Positions 1 through 8,320 of a stretch of 64,000 nucleotides of DNA are shown here, in pieces (the first letter of the stretch is position 1; every line of letters starts with the position of its first letter). A model generated the notes under the pieces. That model searched no databases, was not told the origin of the DNA, and saw only the letters and a list, made by a program, of their open reading frames with translations. Source of the stretch: Natrinema saccharevitans (GTDB taxonomy: Archaea > Halobacteriota > Halobacteria > Halobacteriales > Natrialbaceae); NCBI RefSeq assembly GCF_001953745.1, contig NZ_LWLN01000001.1, positions 62,001-126,000 on the forward strand. The letters run 5' to 3'. The position numbers were made by a program, and so were the translations under genes.

Positions 1-161
1 TTACTTTCAACTATCGACTCCCGGAGAACATGTCTATCATGAACTTTTATAATCCTGGAGTTGGTACGGTGGAGTAAGCAATGTCGGTCGTACACGTACG
101 CGCCTGAATCAGTCGCTGACGACGAGTACCGATTTTCGACGACAGACACAACCCGACCGAC

Positions 162-368
162 ATGAGCACCCAACACCTCACTCGACCCGACGCCGAACCG
201 ACGCCCGACCGCACCCGATCCACACCCTCGAGTACCCTCGAGGACCCCCGGACCGCGACCGACCGCGCGCCGCGGACGTTCTCCCACCGCGATGGGGGGC
301 GACTCGAGAACCTGATCGACGAGTGGAACTCGGCTTTCGCCAACGCCGGGGGCGACGAAGCGGCGTAA
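162..368 (+). CDS. small hypothetical protein (68 aa)
   Basis: A 68-residue reading frame with an ATG start. It is rich in Thr, Pro, Arg and Asp over the first 45 residues and ends in a more ordinary, probably helical tail (LENLIDEWNSAFANAG). No domain, signal peptide or membrane segment is visible and I do not recognise a family. It has no close neighbour on the same strand. A longer frame runs antisense but has Arg/Ser-rich shadow composition. The acidic, amphipathic tail is the main reason to think this is a real gene; the low-complexity front half is the main reason for doubt. Confidence 0.42.
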   Translation: MSTQHLTRPDAEPTPDRTRSTPSSTLEDPRTATDRAPRTFSHRDGGRLENLIDEWNSAFANAGGDEAA

Positions 369-726
369 TCGCTCGAGCGAGTCCTAATCCAAACCGTCTT
401 TGGAGCGACGCGCGTAGCCTCGCGTGGCCGATGACGATCCACTCGCTCCGAACCGGACTCGGCACCCGGTGACGACGAGCCCTATGAGTGCCGAGGCCAT
501 CGATTTCCGGAAAGAAATCCTGTTCGGGCCTCGATCGGCGAGTCGGTGCCCGGTATCGGGTCGGTAGCCGATCGAAAGCAGTGACTCGAGAGGAATCCGC
601 GGGTAGCGGCCGTGTGAACGTTTACGATCCCAGACACGGTGTGACGACTGTCCGGAACGACAGACAGTACGGGGGTTTCGGCGGTTAGGAGGTGTCGTTA
701 TTACCGGCTGTAGCTCATGGTTGGCA
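369..726. other. gene-free stretch with a promoter-like box before the aquaporin gene
   Basis: I see no convincing gene here; the antisense frame over this stretch is a shadow of the aquaporin gene. A TATA-like GTTATTA at about 697-703 lies some 25-30 bases before the aquaporin ATG, the usual distance for a leaderless haloarchaeal mRNA. A purine-rich AGGAGGTG at 687-694 is too far upstream to act as a ribosome binding site. Confidence 0.5.
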
Positions 727-1476
727 ATGACTACCGAACAGTTCACTACCACACAGAAACTCGTCGCGGAGTTTTTCGGGTCCGCAACGCTCGTCTTCGT
801 CCTCGTTTCGTCGGGACTGCTCGCCGATGGGGTTCTCGGTGCGAGTCCGAGCATCGGCGTCCTTTTCATCGGATTGGCGACGGCCGGCTGGCTGTTCGTA
901 ATCGTGCAGATGCTCGGCCCGATCAGTGGCGCCCACGTGAATCCCGCTGTCACTATCGCACTGGTCGTGACCGGCGATACGGATATGAGGACCGCACGTC
1001 AGTACATTCCCGTTCAGTTCGCCGGCGGCATCCTCGGCGTCGCTCTGGCGGGACTCACCTTCGTGAGTACGATCGGGTGGGAGGTGTTCGCCGTCTCCGC
1101 CGTCGAACGACCCGCATCTACCTGGCTGGCCGAGTTCCTCGGAACGATGCTGCTCGCGTCGGCCGTCATCTCGCTGCTCCGTCAGGACAGCGAGTGGATC
1201 GGTCTCGCAGTGGGCTTTACCGTCGGCATGGGAATCATCGGAACCGCCTCGACGGCGTTTTTCAACCCGCAGGTGGCGCTCGCTCGAGTCTTCACCTCCG
1301 GGATCGCCGGTATCCAACCGTTCGACGCCGTCATGTTCATCGTCGCCTCGACGCTCGGGGGCGTCGCAGCCGGTCTCATGTGGCGGTATCTCTGGCCGCG
1401 ACCGACGCCGATCGACGAAGGCGAGCCGAAATCCGACGACGATTCCGTCCTCGAGGAACTGGTTATCGAGTCGTGA
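727..1476 (+). CDS. aquaporin / glycerol facilitator (MIP) family channel, atypical second NPA box
   Basis: A 249-residue polytopic membrane protein of MIP-channel length, which would pass water or small neutral solutes across the cell membrane. The first half-helix box is canonical (SGAHVNPAVT, NPA at about 72-74). The second box, where most members read NPAR, reads NPQ at 180-182 (FFNPQVALAR). The N-terminal EFFGSATLVFVLV and the mid-protein EFLGTMLLASAVI are the two inverted-repeat starts typical of the family. I chose ATG 727; a TTG two codons earlier is in frame but less likely. The tail is short, charged and cytoplasmic. The gene stands alone, with a possible insertion-sequence end starting a few bases after its stop. 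Selectivity cannot be read from the sequence. Confidence 0.85.
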   Translation: MTTEQFTTTQKLVAEFFGSATLVFVLVSSGLLADGVLGASPSIGVLFIGLATAGWLFVIVQMLGPISGAHVNPAVTIALVVTGDTDMRTARQYIPVQFAGGILGVALAGLTFVSTIGWEVFAVSAVERPASTWLAEFLGTMLLASAVISLLRQDSEWIGLAVGFTVGMGIIGTASTAFFNPQVALARVFTSGIAGIQPFDAVMFIVASTLGGVAAGLMWRYLWPRPTPIDEGEPKSDDDSVLEELVIES

Positions 1477-1479
1477 CAT

Positions 1480-1673
1480 TCCCCCGCGCCTGAAGTCGCG
1501 GGAAGCGACGACGTGGACCTTCAGATTGCGCGTTTCCTTGGGGCTCAAGTACGCTTTCGCGTGATCCTTCGACGGATCTCGACGAGGGTTGGCCACCAGC
1601 GCTCGGCGTCCATCGATCGTCCCGTACACGTCGCGACCAAAACGGTGTGTGTTCGCTCGCCGAGCCGCCCCCG
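1480..1673 (-). mobile_element. possible remnant right end of an IS200/IS605 (IS1341/TnpB-type) element
   Basis: Seen: a short hairpin, CCCGCG / CGCGGG around an 8-base loop, at about 1485-1504, directly after the aquaporin stop. Read on the minus strand it ends in GCGCGGGGGAATGTCA. Known: haloarchaeal IS1341-type elements end in a comparable hairpin with a terminal GGATGTCA-like sequence, and the 3' part of tnpB yields a guide (omega/sot) RNA. Inferred: this 190-bp segment could be a solitary element end. No TnpB protein remains; the broken dehydrogenase begins immediately. I recognise the end by memory of the motif only, so the call is tentative. Confidence 0.33.
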
Positions 1674-2838
1674 TCAGGGTTCCAGCACGACCGTGATACA
1701 CCCGTCTTCCTTGTCGCGAAACGTCTCGTACATCTCGGGTCCCTTCTCGAGCGGCTCCCGGTGCGTGATGACGAACGACGGATCGATCTCGCCGTCCTCG
1801 ATCTTCTCGAGGAGCGGGTCGAGATACCGCTGGACGTGCGTTTGCCCCGTATCCACGGTCAGGGCCTTGTTCATCAGCGGGCCGACGGGGACGTCGTCCG
1901 CGTGGCCGACGTAGACGCCGGGGACCGAGAGCGTCCCGCCCTTCCGGCAGCACCTGATCGCCTGCCGGAGGACGTGAGGGCGATCGGCCTCGAGGTTCAG
2001 TTGCTGTTTGGCCTCGTCCGTGGTCGCCATGAGCCCGGTGCCGTGGGCCTCGGTGCCGACCGCGTCGATACAGCGGTCGGGGCCGCGGCCGCCGGTCACG
2101 GCCATCAGGCGGTCGTAGACGTCCTCCTCCTCGAAGTGGACGGTCTCGGCGTCCCCGTGTTCGCGGGCCATCGCGAGCCGCTCTGGCACGCGGTCGATCG
2201 CGATGACGCGCCCGGCGTCGAACAGCCAGGCGCTCTGGATGGCGAACTGGCCGACCGGGCCGCAGCCCCAGACCGCGACGGTATCGTCTGCTTCGATCTC
2301 GGCGTTCTCGGCGGCCATATAGCCGGTCGGGAACACGTCCGAGAGGAGCAGTACCTGCTCGTCGGGGAGGTCCGAGTCGACCGTGATCGGGCCGACTCGG
2401 CGAAGGGGACCCGCAGGTACTCCGCCTGCGCGCCGGCGTAGCCGCCCAGCATGTGCGAGTAGCCGAACAGCCCGGCCGGCGACTGCCCCATCACCTTCCG
2501 GGCCAACTCGGCGTTGGAGTTCGAGTTGACACACAGCAATCACATGCCTGCTGGGAGAACCAACAGGAGCCACAGCTGATGATGAACGGGACCACGACGC
2601 GGTCGCCCGCCTCGAACGTGTGGACGTCCTCGCCGACCGCGACCACCTCGCCCATCGGCTCGTGGCCGACGAGGTCGCCCTCCCGCATCGAGGGGACGTA
2701 GCCGTCGTACAGGTGCAAATAGGACCCACAGATCGCCGTAGCGGTGATCTCGGCGACCGCGTCGTGGGGTTGGCGCTCGGGCTCGGGCACCTCGTCGACC
2801 CGGATGTCCCCCTCGCCGTGCCAGCACAGCGCCCTCAC
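1674..2838 (-). pseudogene. zinc-dependent alcohol dehydrogenase (glutathione-independent formaldehyde dehydrogenase type), two frameshifts
   Basis: One medium-chain Zn-dehydrogenase is spread over three reading frames. Piece one (2838 to about 2545) has the start [20 protein letters not shown] and the GHE zinc-ligand box. Piece two (about 2545-2400) continues with [20 protein letters not shown]. Piece three (about 2400-1674) has the Rossmann box [13 protein letters not shown] and the C-terminus. The pieces abut in the right order, so the gene was about 388 codons. Point changes also suggest decay: GSYLHLY where the family has GSDLHLY, and WFS in place of the structural-zinc WFC. Its ATG overlaps the stop of the upstream SRPBCC frame (ATGA), so the two once formed a coupled pair. 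Programmed frameshifting is very unlikely with two sites. Confidence 0.85.
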
Positions 2839-3417
2839 AGGGCATCACCCGCGCCGCGGGTGGAGGGGTTCGACTCGAGCGAGGGGATCTCGCCCGTCTC
2901 GGCGAGGCTCTTGAACCGATCGAGGACGACGCCCGCGAGCGACTCGGGGACGACCCCGAGTCGGTCGGTCACCGCGGCGCCGACGGTCCCGCCCGCCGGC
3001 TCGAAGCGAAATCGGAAGGTCACCTCCGTCCCGCGGCCGGCCGGCGCCTCGCGAAAGCGGATCGCGCCGAGCGGGCCGCTCGCGGTCCAGTGCCAGCGGT
3101 CCTCGCTTCGTGCGCTGACCTCGAGCAGGTCGCCGTAGAGCCGCGCCATCGTCTCGGGGTCGCGCCAGCGCGCTCGGGACCCCCTCGGGCGGCGCGCCGA
3201 CCGTGACGGAGCAGGTCGTTTCCACCGCGGCCGTCGCGTCCTCCCGATCGGTCTCGACGGCCGGACCCCTCCCCTCGGCGTCGCTGCCGGCTCGGCCGCC
3301 GCCGAGTCCCCGGTAGAGCAGCCAGGCGCCGGCGGTCGCTGCGGCGAGCCGGCCGCCCCGTCCCAGTGACCGCCCCGGACACGGCCTATCGTCTCGCGCG
3401 AGACGGTATCGGGTCAT
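2835..3417 (-). pseudogene. SRPBCC (START-like/cyclase) family membrane-anchored protein, frameshifted and internally deleted
   Basis: The N-terminal part (frame starting near 3417, MTRYRLARDD) has a short hydrophobic anchor (AATAGAWLLYRGLGG) and the start of the lipid-binding fold (VTVGAPPEGV). The fold continues in another frame as RWRDPETMARLYGDLLEVSA, so a shift lies near 3175-3190. Then SGPLG joins directly to AIRFREAP; as I remember the family, about 30 residues of the central sheet belong there, so an internal deletion is likely. The C-terminus (DRFKSLAETGEIPSLESNPS) looks normal. It is coupled by overlap to the broken dehydrogenase downstream. The original start is uncertain. Confidence 0.7.
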
Positions 3418-3915
3418 TCGGTCCCTCGCGACATTCACCGAACCGTCGTTTGTCGGTAGTGCCCGCAAGCGCAGGCTCGAGCGGGCGTGATCGCCGTCGC
3501 CTGACGGCTCGCGCCCCGCGCCGACGACACCGAAACTCCTCGAGGGTTTTCTATCGCCCCAACGACGTGACTCGAGTCTCGGTGCGTCGCGGTCGGACTG
3601 GCGGGTCAGGAGCTCGGCCCACCGTGTCGAGACGGTACGTCGTCTGTCGATAGGCTATGCGGGCATTTACGACCGAACGGCGGGATCGGCGCGGCCGGAC
3701 GGGGGAGTCGGCCGAACGAACGGAACACAGTTTCCCGACGAATTCTCCGGTATCGGGGATCGAAGACCCGGTCTGCCGGATCTCTCGGCCGTCGGCCGGT
3801 CCCGTGCCTTCGACCGTCGATACGCACGTCGACGACTGTCGAAACTCGGATCGAAAAAATATGAGTTATACGTCTGGAGTCGAGCGAGTGCAATACGGAC
3901 TCACACGATTCAATA
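3418..3915. other. gene-free stretch before the mqo-like gene
   Basis: About 500 bases without a gene I can support; the frames here are Arg/Ser-rich shadows. It probably contains the lost promoter of the SRPBCC-dehydrogenase pair and the promoter of the downstream flavoprotein. An A/T-rich run with GTTATAC near 3863-3869, about 50 bases before ATG 3916, is the best TATA candidate. Confidence 0.5.
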
Positions 3916-5298
3916 ATGTCTGGTAAATACGATCTCGTAATCGTCGGCGGGGGTATCAGTGGTGCATCACTGCTCTACACGACTGCGAAGTTCACCGACA
4001 TCGACTCGATCGCGCTGATCGAGAAGGAGTCGGAGGTCGCGGCGATCAACTCACATCACACGAACAACTCCCAGACGCTGCACTTCGGGGACATCGAGAC
4101 CAACTACACGCTCGAGAAGGCCGAGGAGGTCAAGGAGGGCGCGGAACTGCTCGCCGGCTACCTCGAGAACTACGACCCCGACCGGGAGATGCACGACAAG
4201 CGCAGCAAGATGGTACTCGGCGTCGGCGAGGACGAAGTCGCCGAACTCGAGGAGCGGTACCACGACGAGGGCTTCGGCGACCTCTTCCCGAAGCTCCGCC
4301 CGATCGACCGCGAGGAGATCGGCGAGATCGAACCCAAGGTCGTCGAGGGACGGGACCCCTCGACGGAGATGCTCGCGCTGCAGACGCCGGACGGCTACGT
4401 CGTCGACTACGGCCGGACGACGAAGTCCTTCGTCGAGGAGGCCGAGGAGGAGGCCAACGTCGACGTCTTCACCGGGACCGAGGTCAGGGACATCACGCCG
4501 ACGCTGGACGGCTACACGATCGAGACCGACGCGGGTCGGTTCGACTGTGACGCGACGGTCGTCGCCGCCGGTTCCCACAGCCTCCAGATGGCCAAGGAGT
4601 TGGGCTACGGCCAGGACAAGGTCTTGCTGCCCATCGCGGGGAGTTTCTTCCTCGCCGACGACCTCCTGAACGGGAAGGTCTACACGCTCCAGATGAAGAA
4701 GCTACCCTTCGCGGCCGTCCACGGCGACGCCGACGTCCACGACGACTCGATCACTCGGTTCGGCCCGACCGCCAAGCTCGTCCCCGCCCTCGAGCGCGGT
4801 CGCATCTCGACGGTCAAGGACTTCCTCGACGTCTTCGGGCTGAACGCGGCCGCTTTCCTCAGCTACGCGAACATCCTCTCGGATCGGGTCCTGCTGCCCT
4901 ACGTCCTCCAGAACCTCGTCTACGACCTCCCGAACGTCGGCCGGAAGCAGTTCCTTCCCCACGTCCAGAAGGTCGTTCCGAGCGTCGAACTCGAGGACAT
5001 CGAACGCGCGAAGGGCTACGGCGGCGTCCGGCCCCAGATCGTCGACACGAAGAACAAGTCCCTGGATATGGGCGAGGCCAAGATCGTCGGCGACGACGTC
5101 ATCTTCAATATCACGCCGTCGCCGGGCGCCTCGACCTGTCTCAAGAACGCCATGCGGGACACGCACACGCTGCTTGACTTCCTCGAGGGTGACTACGAGT
5201 TCGACGAGGAAGCGTTCCGCGAGGCGACGATCGACAACTTCCCGCGCGGCGACGACGCCGCGGGCAAGAAGGTCGCCGCGCCCGACGCCGACGACTGA
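3916..5298 (+). CDS. FAD-dependent oxidoreductase, malate:quinone oxidoreductase-like
   Basis: An intact 460-residue flavoprotein. The N-terminus has the dinucleotide-binding fingerprint VIVGGGISGASLL (about 8-20) ending in the acidic IEKE at the second strand. Next comes NNSQTLHFGDIETNYTLEKA, which resembles the conserved early block of malate:quinone oxidoreductases. The C-terminal FNITPSPGASTCLKNAMRD is the usual FAD-closing segment of that group. Such enzymes pass electrons from malate to membrane quinones at the inner face of the cytoplasmic membrane. No transmembrane segment is seen. The gene stands alone between decayed genes, yet its own frame is clean, which argues that it is under selection. 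L-2-hydroxyglutarate oxidase or another DAO-fold enzyme is an alternative; substrate is inferred. Confidence 0.7.
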   Translation: MSGKYDLVIVGGGISGASLLYTTAKFTDIDSIALIEKESEVAAINSHHTNNSQTLHFGDIETNYTLEKAEEVKEGAELLAGYLENYDPDREMHDKRSKMVLGVGEDEVAELEERYHDEGFGDLFPKLRPIDREEIGEIEPKVVEGRDPSTEMLALQTPDGYVVDYGRTTKSFVEEAEEEANVDVFTGTEVRDITPTLDGYTIETDAGRFDCDATVVAAGSHSLQMAKELGYGQDKVLLPIAGSFFLADDLLNGKVYTLQMKKLPFAAVHGDADVHDDSITRFGPTAKLVPALERGRISTVKDFLDVFGLNAAAFLSYANILSDRVLLPYVLQNLVYDLPNVGRKQFLPHVQKVVPSVELEDIERAKGYGGVRPQIVDTKNKSLDMGEAKIVGDDVIFNITPSPGASTCLKNAMRDTHTLLDFLEGDYEFDEEAFREATIDNFPRGDDAAGKKVAAPDADD

Positions 5299-5463
5299 GC
5301 CGCCGCGCCCTCGAATCGACGCGAACCCGTTCGAGGTGGTTTCGAGGCGACTCGAGCGCCGTTTTCCCCGATCGACGATCGGCCGCGAGCCCGCGTCTCG
5401 TAGTCGCTGAAACGATTCACACACTAATCGCGACGCCGTCGTGCGATCAGGTGTGCGATGACT

Positions 5464-5940
5464 TCAGCGGCTACTATTGGCCGTGTCCTCTCCCGCTCTA
5501 CGCCCCATCCGCGCGCTGTAGTCCCAGCTGTAGATCTCCCGGGGCTCGATCCGAACGCGGACCTCCTCGCGGTCGTCGTCGAGCAGTTTCGTCGCCAGCG
5601 GCGAGTCCGTATCGTCGAGATACCGCTCGATCAGCGATCGGAGGACGGCCTTGTCCTCGTCGGGCGCGATCTCGACGGTTCCGGTCCCCCTGATCCCGCG
5701 GTAGGGAACGTCGTTCGTCGAGATGTCGAAGCCGACCGCCGGCTCGCGGCGGAGGAACCGAACGACGGCGGCGTTCGCACCCGTCGCACACTCGAGGGCA
5801 CCGTCGCGGTAGCGATACCACAGCGCGACCGGCCACAGCGACCCGTCGGGCCGGTGGGTCGCGAGCCGGATCGGAATGGTCGCCTCCTGGAGGAACGCCT
5901 CGACGCCGTCCTCGTCCCACGCGCCGCGGAAGTCAGTCAT
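5464..5940 (-). CDS. pyridoxamine 5'-phosphate oxidase-like FMN split-barrel protein
   Basis: A 158-residue protein with the split-barrel pattern IPIRLATHRPDGSLWPVALW followed by an acidic GALECATG and, later, the strand VGFDISTNDVPYRGIRGTGT. This is the haloarchaeal pyridoxamine-oxidase-like family, which binds FMN or F420/heme-type cofactors; most members are not true PdxH. The start MTDFRGAWDEDG at 5940 is preferred over an in-frame ATG nine codons earlier because it begins the recognisable domain. It ends in SYSARMGRRAGED-like polar residues after the helix EIYSWDYSARM. It stands alone, converging with nothing obvious. The exact cofactor and substrate are unknown. Confidence 0.75.
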   Translation of the reverse strand: MTDFRGAWDEDGVEAFLQEATIPIRLATHRPDGSLWPVALWYRYRDGALECATGANAAVVRFLRREPAVGFDISTNDVPYRGIRGTGTVEIAPDEDKAVLRSLIERYLDDTDSPLATKLLDDDREEVRVRIEPREIYSWDYSARMGRRAGEDTANSSR

Positions 5941-6066
5941 ACGTGACCGTTCGGGAAGGAGCCTCAAAAAGCTCGACCTGGCGTCGCGTCACGTCCCGAT
6001 CGAGCGCTCACGCTCCGCCGAAGCCGTGTCGGTGACTCGAGGGCACGCGTCGGCGGCCCGCGACAC

Positions 6067-7019
6067 GTGGCCGACATTCGGTCGCCGAACGAACTCAGCG
6101 AGGCGTACCTCGAGGCGGGGCGGGCGGTCGGCCTGTCCCACAACGAGGACTTCAACGCCGGCGAGCAGGCGGGGGTCGGCTTCTATCAGGTGACCCAGCG
6201 GGACGGCCGCCGCCACAGCGCCGCCGACGCCTACCCGAACCCCGTCCTCGATCGCCCCAATCTGACCGCCGTGACGGGGGCCCGGGTGACGCGGATCCGG
6301 TTCGACGGCGACGGCAGCCCCGCGACCGTCGACGCGAGCGAGGAGGAGATCGTCTCGGCCGGCGCGATCGACTCGTCGCAGTTGCTCACGCTGTCGGGCG
6401 TCGATCCGGCGGATCACCTCGAGCGCCACGACGTCGACGTCGTCGCGGACCGCCCCGGCGTCGGCCGGAACCTGCAGGTCGGGGTCAACTACGAGTGCGA
6501 GAACCCGATCAGTCTCGCCGACGCGGACTCGCTGGTGAACCTCGCGACGTTCTTCCTCCTGAAACGGGGGCCGCTGACTTCGAACGTCGCGGAGGCCGGC
6601 GGCTTCGCGACCGTCACCGCCGACGCCGACCGCCCCGAGATCCAGTTCCACTTCGCCCCGTCGTAGTACCTGATCGGGGGGCGACGACCTCGCGGTCCTG
6701 CTCGAGGGGATCAAACTGGTCCGGGAGATCCTGCGGGCCGAGCCGTTCGACGAGTATCGCGGCGAAGAGGTGGTGCCGGGAGCGGCCGTCCAAAGCGACG
6801 AGGCGCTGCTCGAGTACGTCCGCGAGACCGCCGAGACGCCGTATCTCCCCTGCAAGATGGGCGACGAGTTGGCGGTCGTCGACGACCGACTCCGGGTGCG
6901 ACGTCGAGGGACTGCGCGTGGTCGACGTCTCGGTGATGCCGACGAGCACCAGCGGCAACACGGACGCGACGACGATGATCGCGGAGAAGGCGGCGGATCT
7001 CGTTCGAACCGACGGCTGA
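6067..7019 (+). pseudogene. GMC family oxidoreductase (choline/glucose dehydrogenase-like), truncated and eroded
   Basis: The readable pieces follow the order of a GMC oxidoreductase: GVGFYQVTQRDGRRHSAADA, then VSAGAIDSSQLLTLSGVDPA, then LKRGPLTSNVAEAGGF and, in other frames, AVLLEGIKLVREILRAEPFD and SGNTDATTMIAEKAADL. The entire N-terminal FAD-binding part, including GxGxxG, is missing. Several short deletions are apparent (for example GRNLQ joined to VGVNY, where DHLQ is usual), a stop at 6664-6666 is followed by a large deletion, and at least two frameshifts occur after it. The active-site His segment is gone. This cannot make a working enzyme. It lies on the opposite strand from the FMN-barrel gene and is not obviously part of an operon. 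Confidence 0.85.
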
Positions 7020-7112
7020 TCCGACCGCTCGAGCGCCGCCGGCGTCGTCTCGGAGCGCGGAACTGATAGATAGGTAACTATTTCACCGTCCCCGACAAAC
7101 CCTCGAACGACT

Positions 7113-7778
7113 ATGAACGTCGACGACTTCGTCACCGAAAACGAACCGAAAGCCGGCGGCGAGGCCTTCCAACTCGAGAACGACAAGCTGCTCGACGTCG
7201 CCGTCGACGGCTCCGTGATCGCAAAGGCGGGCTCGATGATCGCCTACGACGGGGACCTCTCCTTCGAGGGGATCTCCTCGGCCGAGGGCGGCATCACCGG
7301 CTTCCTCAAGGAGAAGGCGACCGGGGAGGGGACGCCGGTCATGGAGGCGACCGGCACCGGCCACCTCTATCTCGCCGATCAGGAAAAGAAGATCCAGCTG
7401 CTGGAACTCGACGCCGGCCAGTCGATCTCGGTCAACGGCAACGACGTCCTCGCGTTCGAGCCGAGCGTCGACTACGAGATCAGGACCGTCGAGAGCATCG
7501 CCGGCTTCTCGGCCGGCGGGCTGACCAACGTCTTCCTCGAGGGGCCGGGGACCGTCGCGATCACGACCCACGGGGACCCGCTGGTCCTGCGACCGCCGGT
7601 CAGGACCGACCCCAGCGCGACCGTCGCCTGGAGCGGGACGACGCCCGGCAGTCACGTCGACAAGGCGTTCTCGAACATGATCGGGCAGTCCTCCGGCGAG
7701 ACCTACCAGCTCGAGTTCACCGGGTCCGAGGGGTTCGTCGTGGTCCAGCCCTACGAGGAGCAGTCGCCACAGCAGTGA
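7113..7778 (+). CDS. AIM24 / TIGR00266-type family protein
   Basis: A 221-residue all-beta protein of the AIM24 family, whose members form a double-psi-like beta barrel and whose biochemical role in prokaryotes is not settled. Seen: the repeated Gly-rich strands KAGSMIAYDGDLSFEG, TGTGHLYLADQEKKIQLLEL and the late block GFSAGGLTNVFLEGPGTVAI, all typical of the family. There is no signal peptide. A glutamine-rich tail ends the protein. AT-rich sequence (TAGATAGGTAACTATT) 30-50 bases upstream may hold its promoter. It is followed after 89 bases by the DUF2391 gene on the same strand. Confidence 0.85.
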   Translation: MNVDDFVTENEPKAGGEAFQLENDKLLDVAVDGSVIAKAGSMIAYDGDLSFEGISSAEGGITGFLKEKATGEGTPVMEATGTGHLYLADQEKKIQLLELDAGQSISVNGNDVLAFEPSVDYEIRTVESIAGFSAGGLTNVFLEGPGTVAITTHGDPLVLRPPVRTDPSATVAWSGTTPGSHVDKAFSNMIGQSSGETYQLEFTGSEGFVVVQPYEEQSPQQ

Positions 7779-7867
7779 CGGCCGCCCCGCTGGGACCGTC
7801 GGCGTCGGGACCGGTCCCCGAGTCGGTCGAGCGGGAGCGTTTTACCGCTCCGCCGTAATCGACCGGC

Positions 7868-8320
7868 ATGAAACTTCGACGGCCCCGCCGACCGCGGGAT
7901 TTCCGGCCCGCGGACTCGGCCCAGCAGATCGTCGGCGGGTTCCTGCTCGCCGGCCCGTTCGTCGTCACCGAGGAGGTCTGGACGCTCGCGGCGAGCATGA
8001 ACCTCTTTCAGGCGGTCGGGACCGTGATCGTCGTGTTCGGGATCGGGTACGGCGCGCTCTATACCGCGGACACGACCCGCGACGCGGACGACGAACGGGA
8101 GGTCGCCGGAATTCCGTTGCGGTTCATCTCGCTGATGATCGTCTCCTTCGGCGCGGTGACTGTCCTCGCGCTCCTGCTGGACGCCCCCGACACGTTCATC
8201 CGGGATGCGAAGTCGACCCGCGAGGTCGCAAAGACGACGTTCAAGGCCATCAGCGTTGGCTCGGTGTTCAGCGTCGTCGGTGCGGCGACGGCCGACAGCA
8301 TCTTCGCGAAGAACGGCTAG
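7868..8320 (+). CDS. DUF2391 family membrane protein
   Basis: A 150-residue protein with a basic N-terminus (KLRRPRRPRD) and about four hydrophobic segments, near residues 20-38, 42-62, 80-102 and 122-142. The block SAQQIVGGFLLAGPFVVTEE and the later KTTFKAISVGSVFSVVGAA are what I recognise as the DUF2391 family (TIGR02587-like), integral membrane proteins of unknown function common in haloarchaea. Its TAG stop shares the CTAG tetranucleotide at 8317-8320 with the stop of the convergent acetyltransferase gene, so there is no spacer for a terminator between them. Confidence 0.8.
   Translation: MKLRRPRRPRDFRPADSAQQIVGGFLLAGPFVVTEEVWTLAASMNLFQAVGTVIVVFGIGYGALYTADTTRDADDEREVAGIPLRFISLMIVSFGAVTVLALLLDAPDTFIRDAKSTREVAKTTFKAISVGSVFSVVGAATADSIFAKNG

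Noticed and set aside
47-442. Minus-strand 131-codon frame opposite the first small gene
   Set aside because: It is Arg/Ser/Val-rich without any recognisable segment; the plus-strand frame has a plausible acidic helical tail.
687-694. AGGAGGTG as a ribosome binding site for the aquaporin gene
   Set aside because: It is 33 bases before the ATG, too far, and a TATA-like box lies between it and the ATG.
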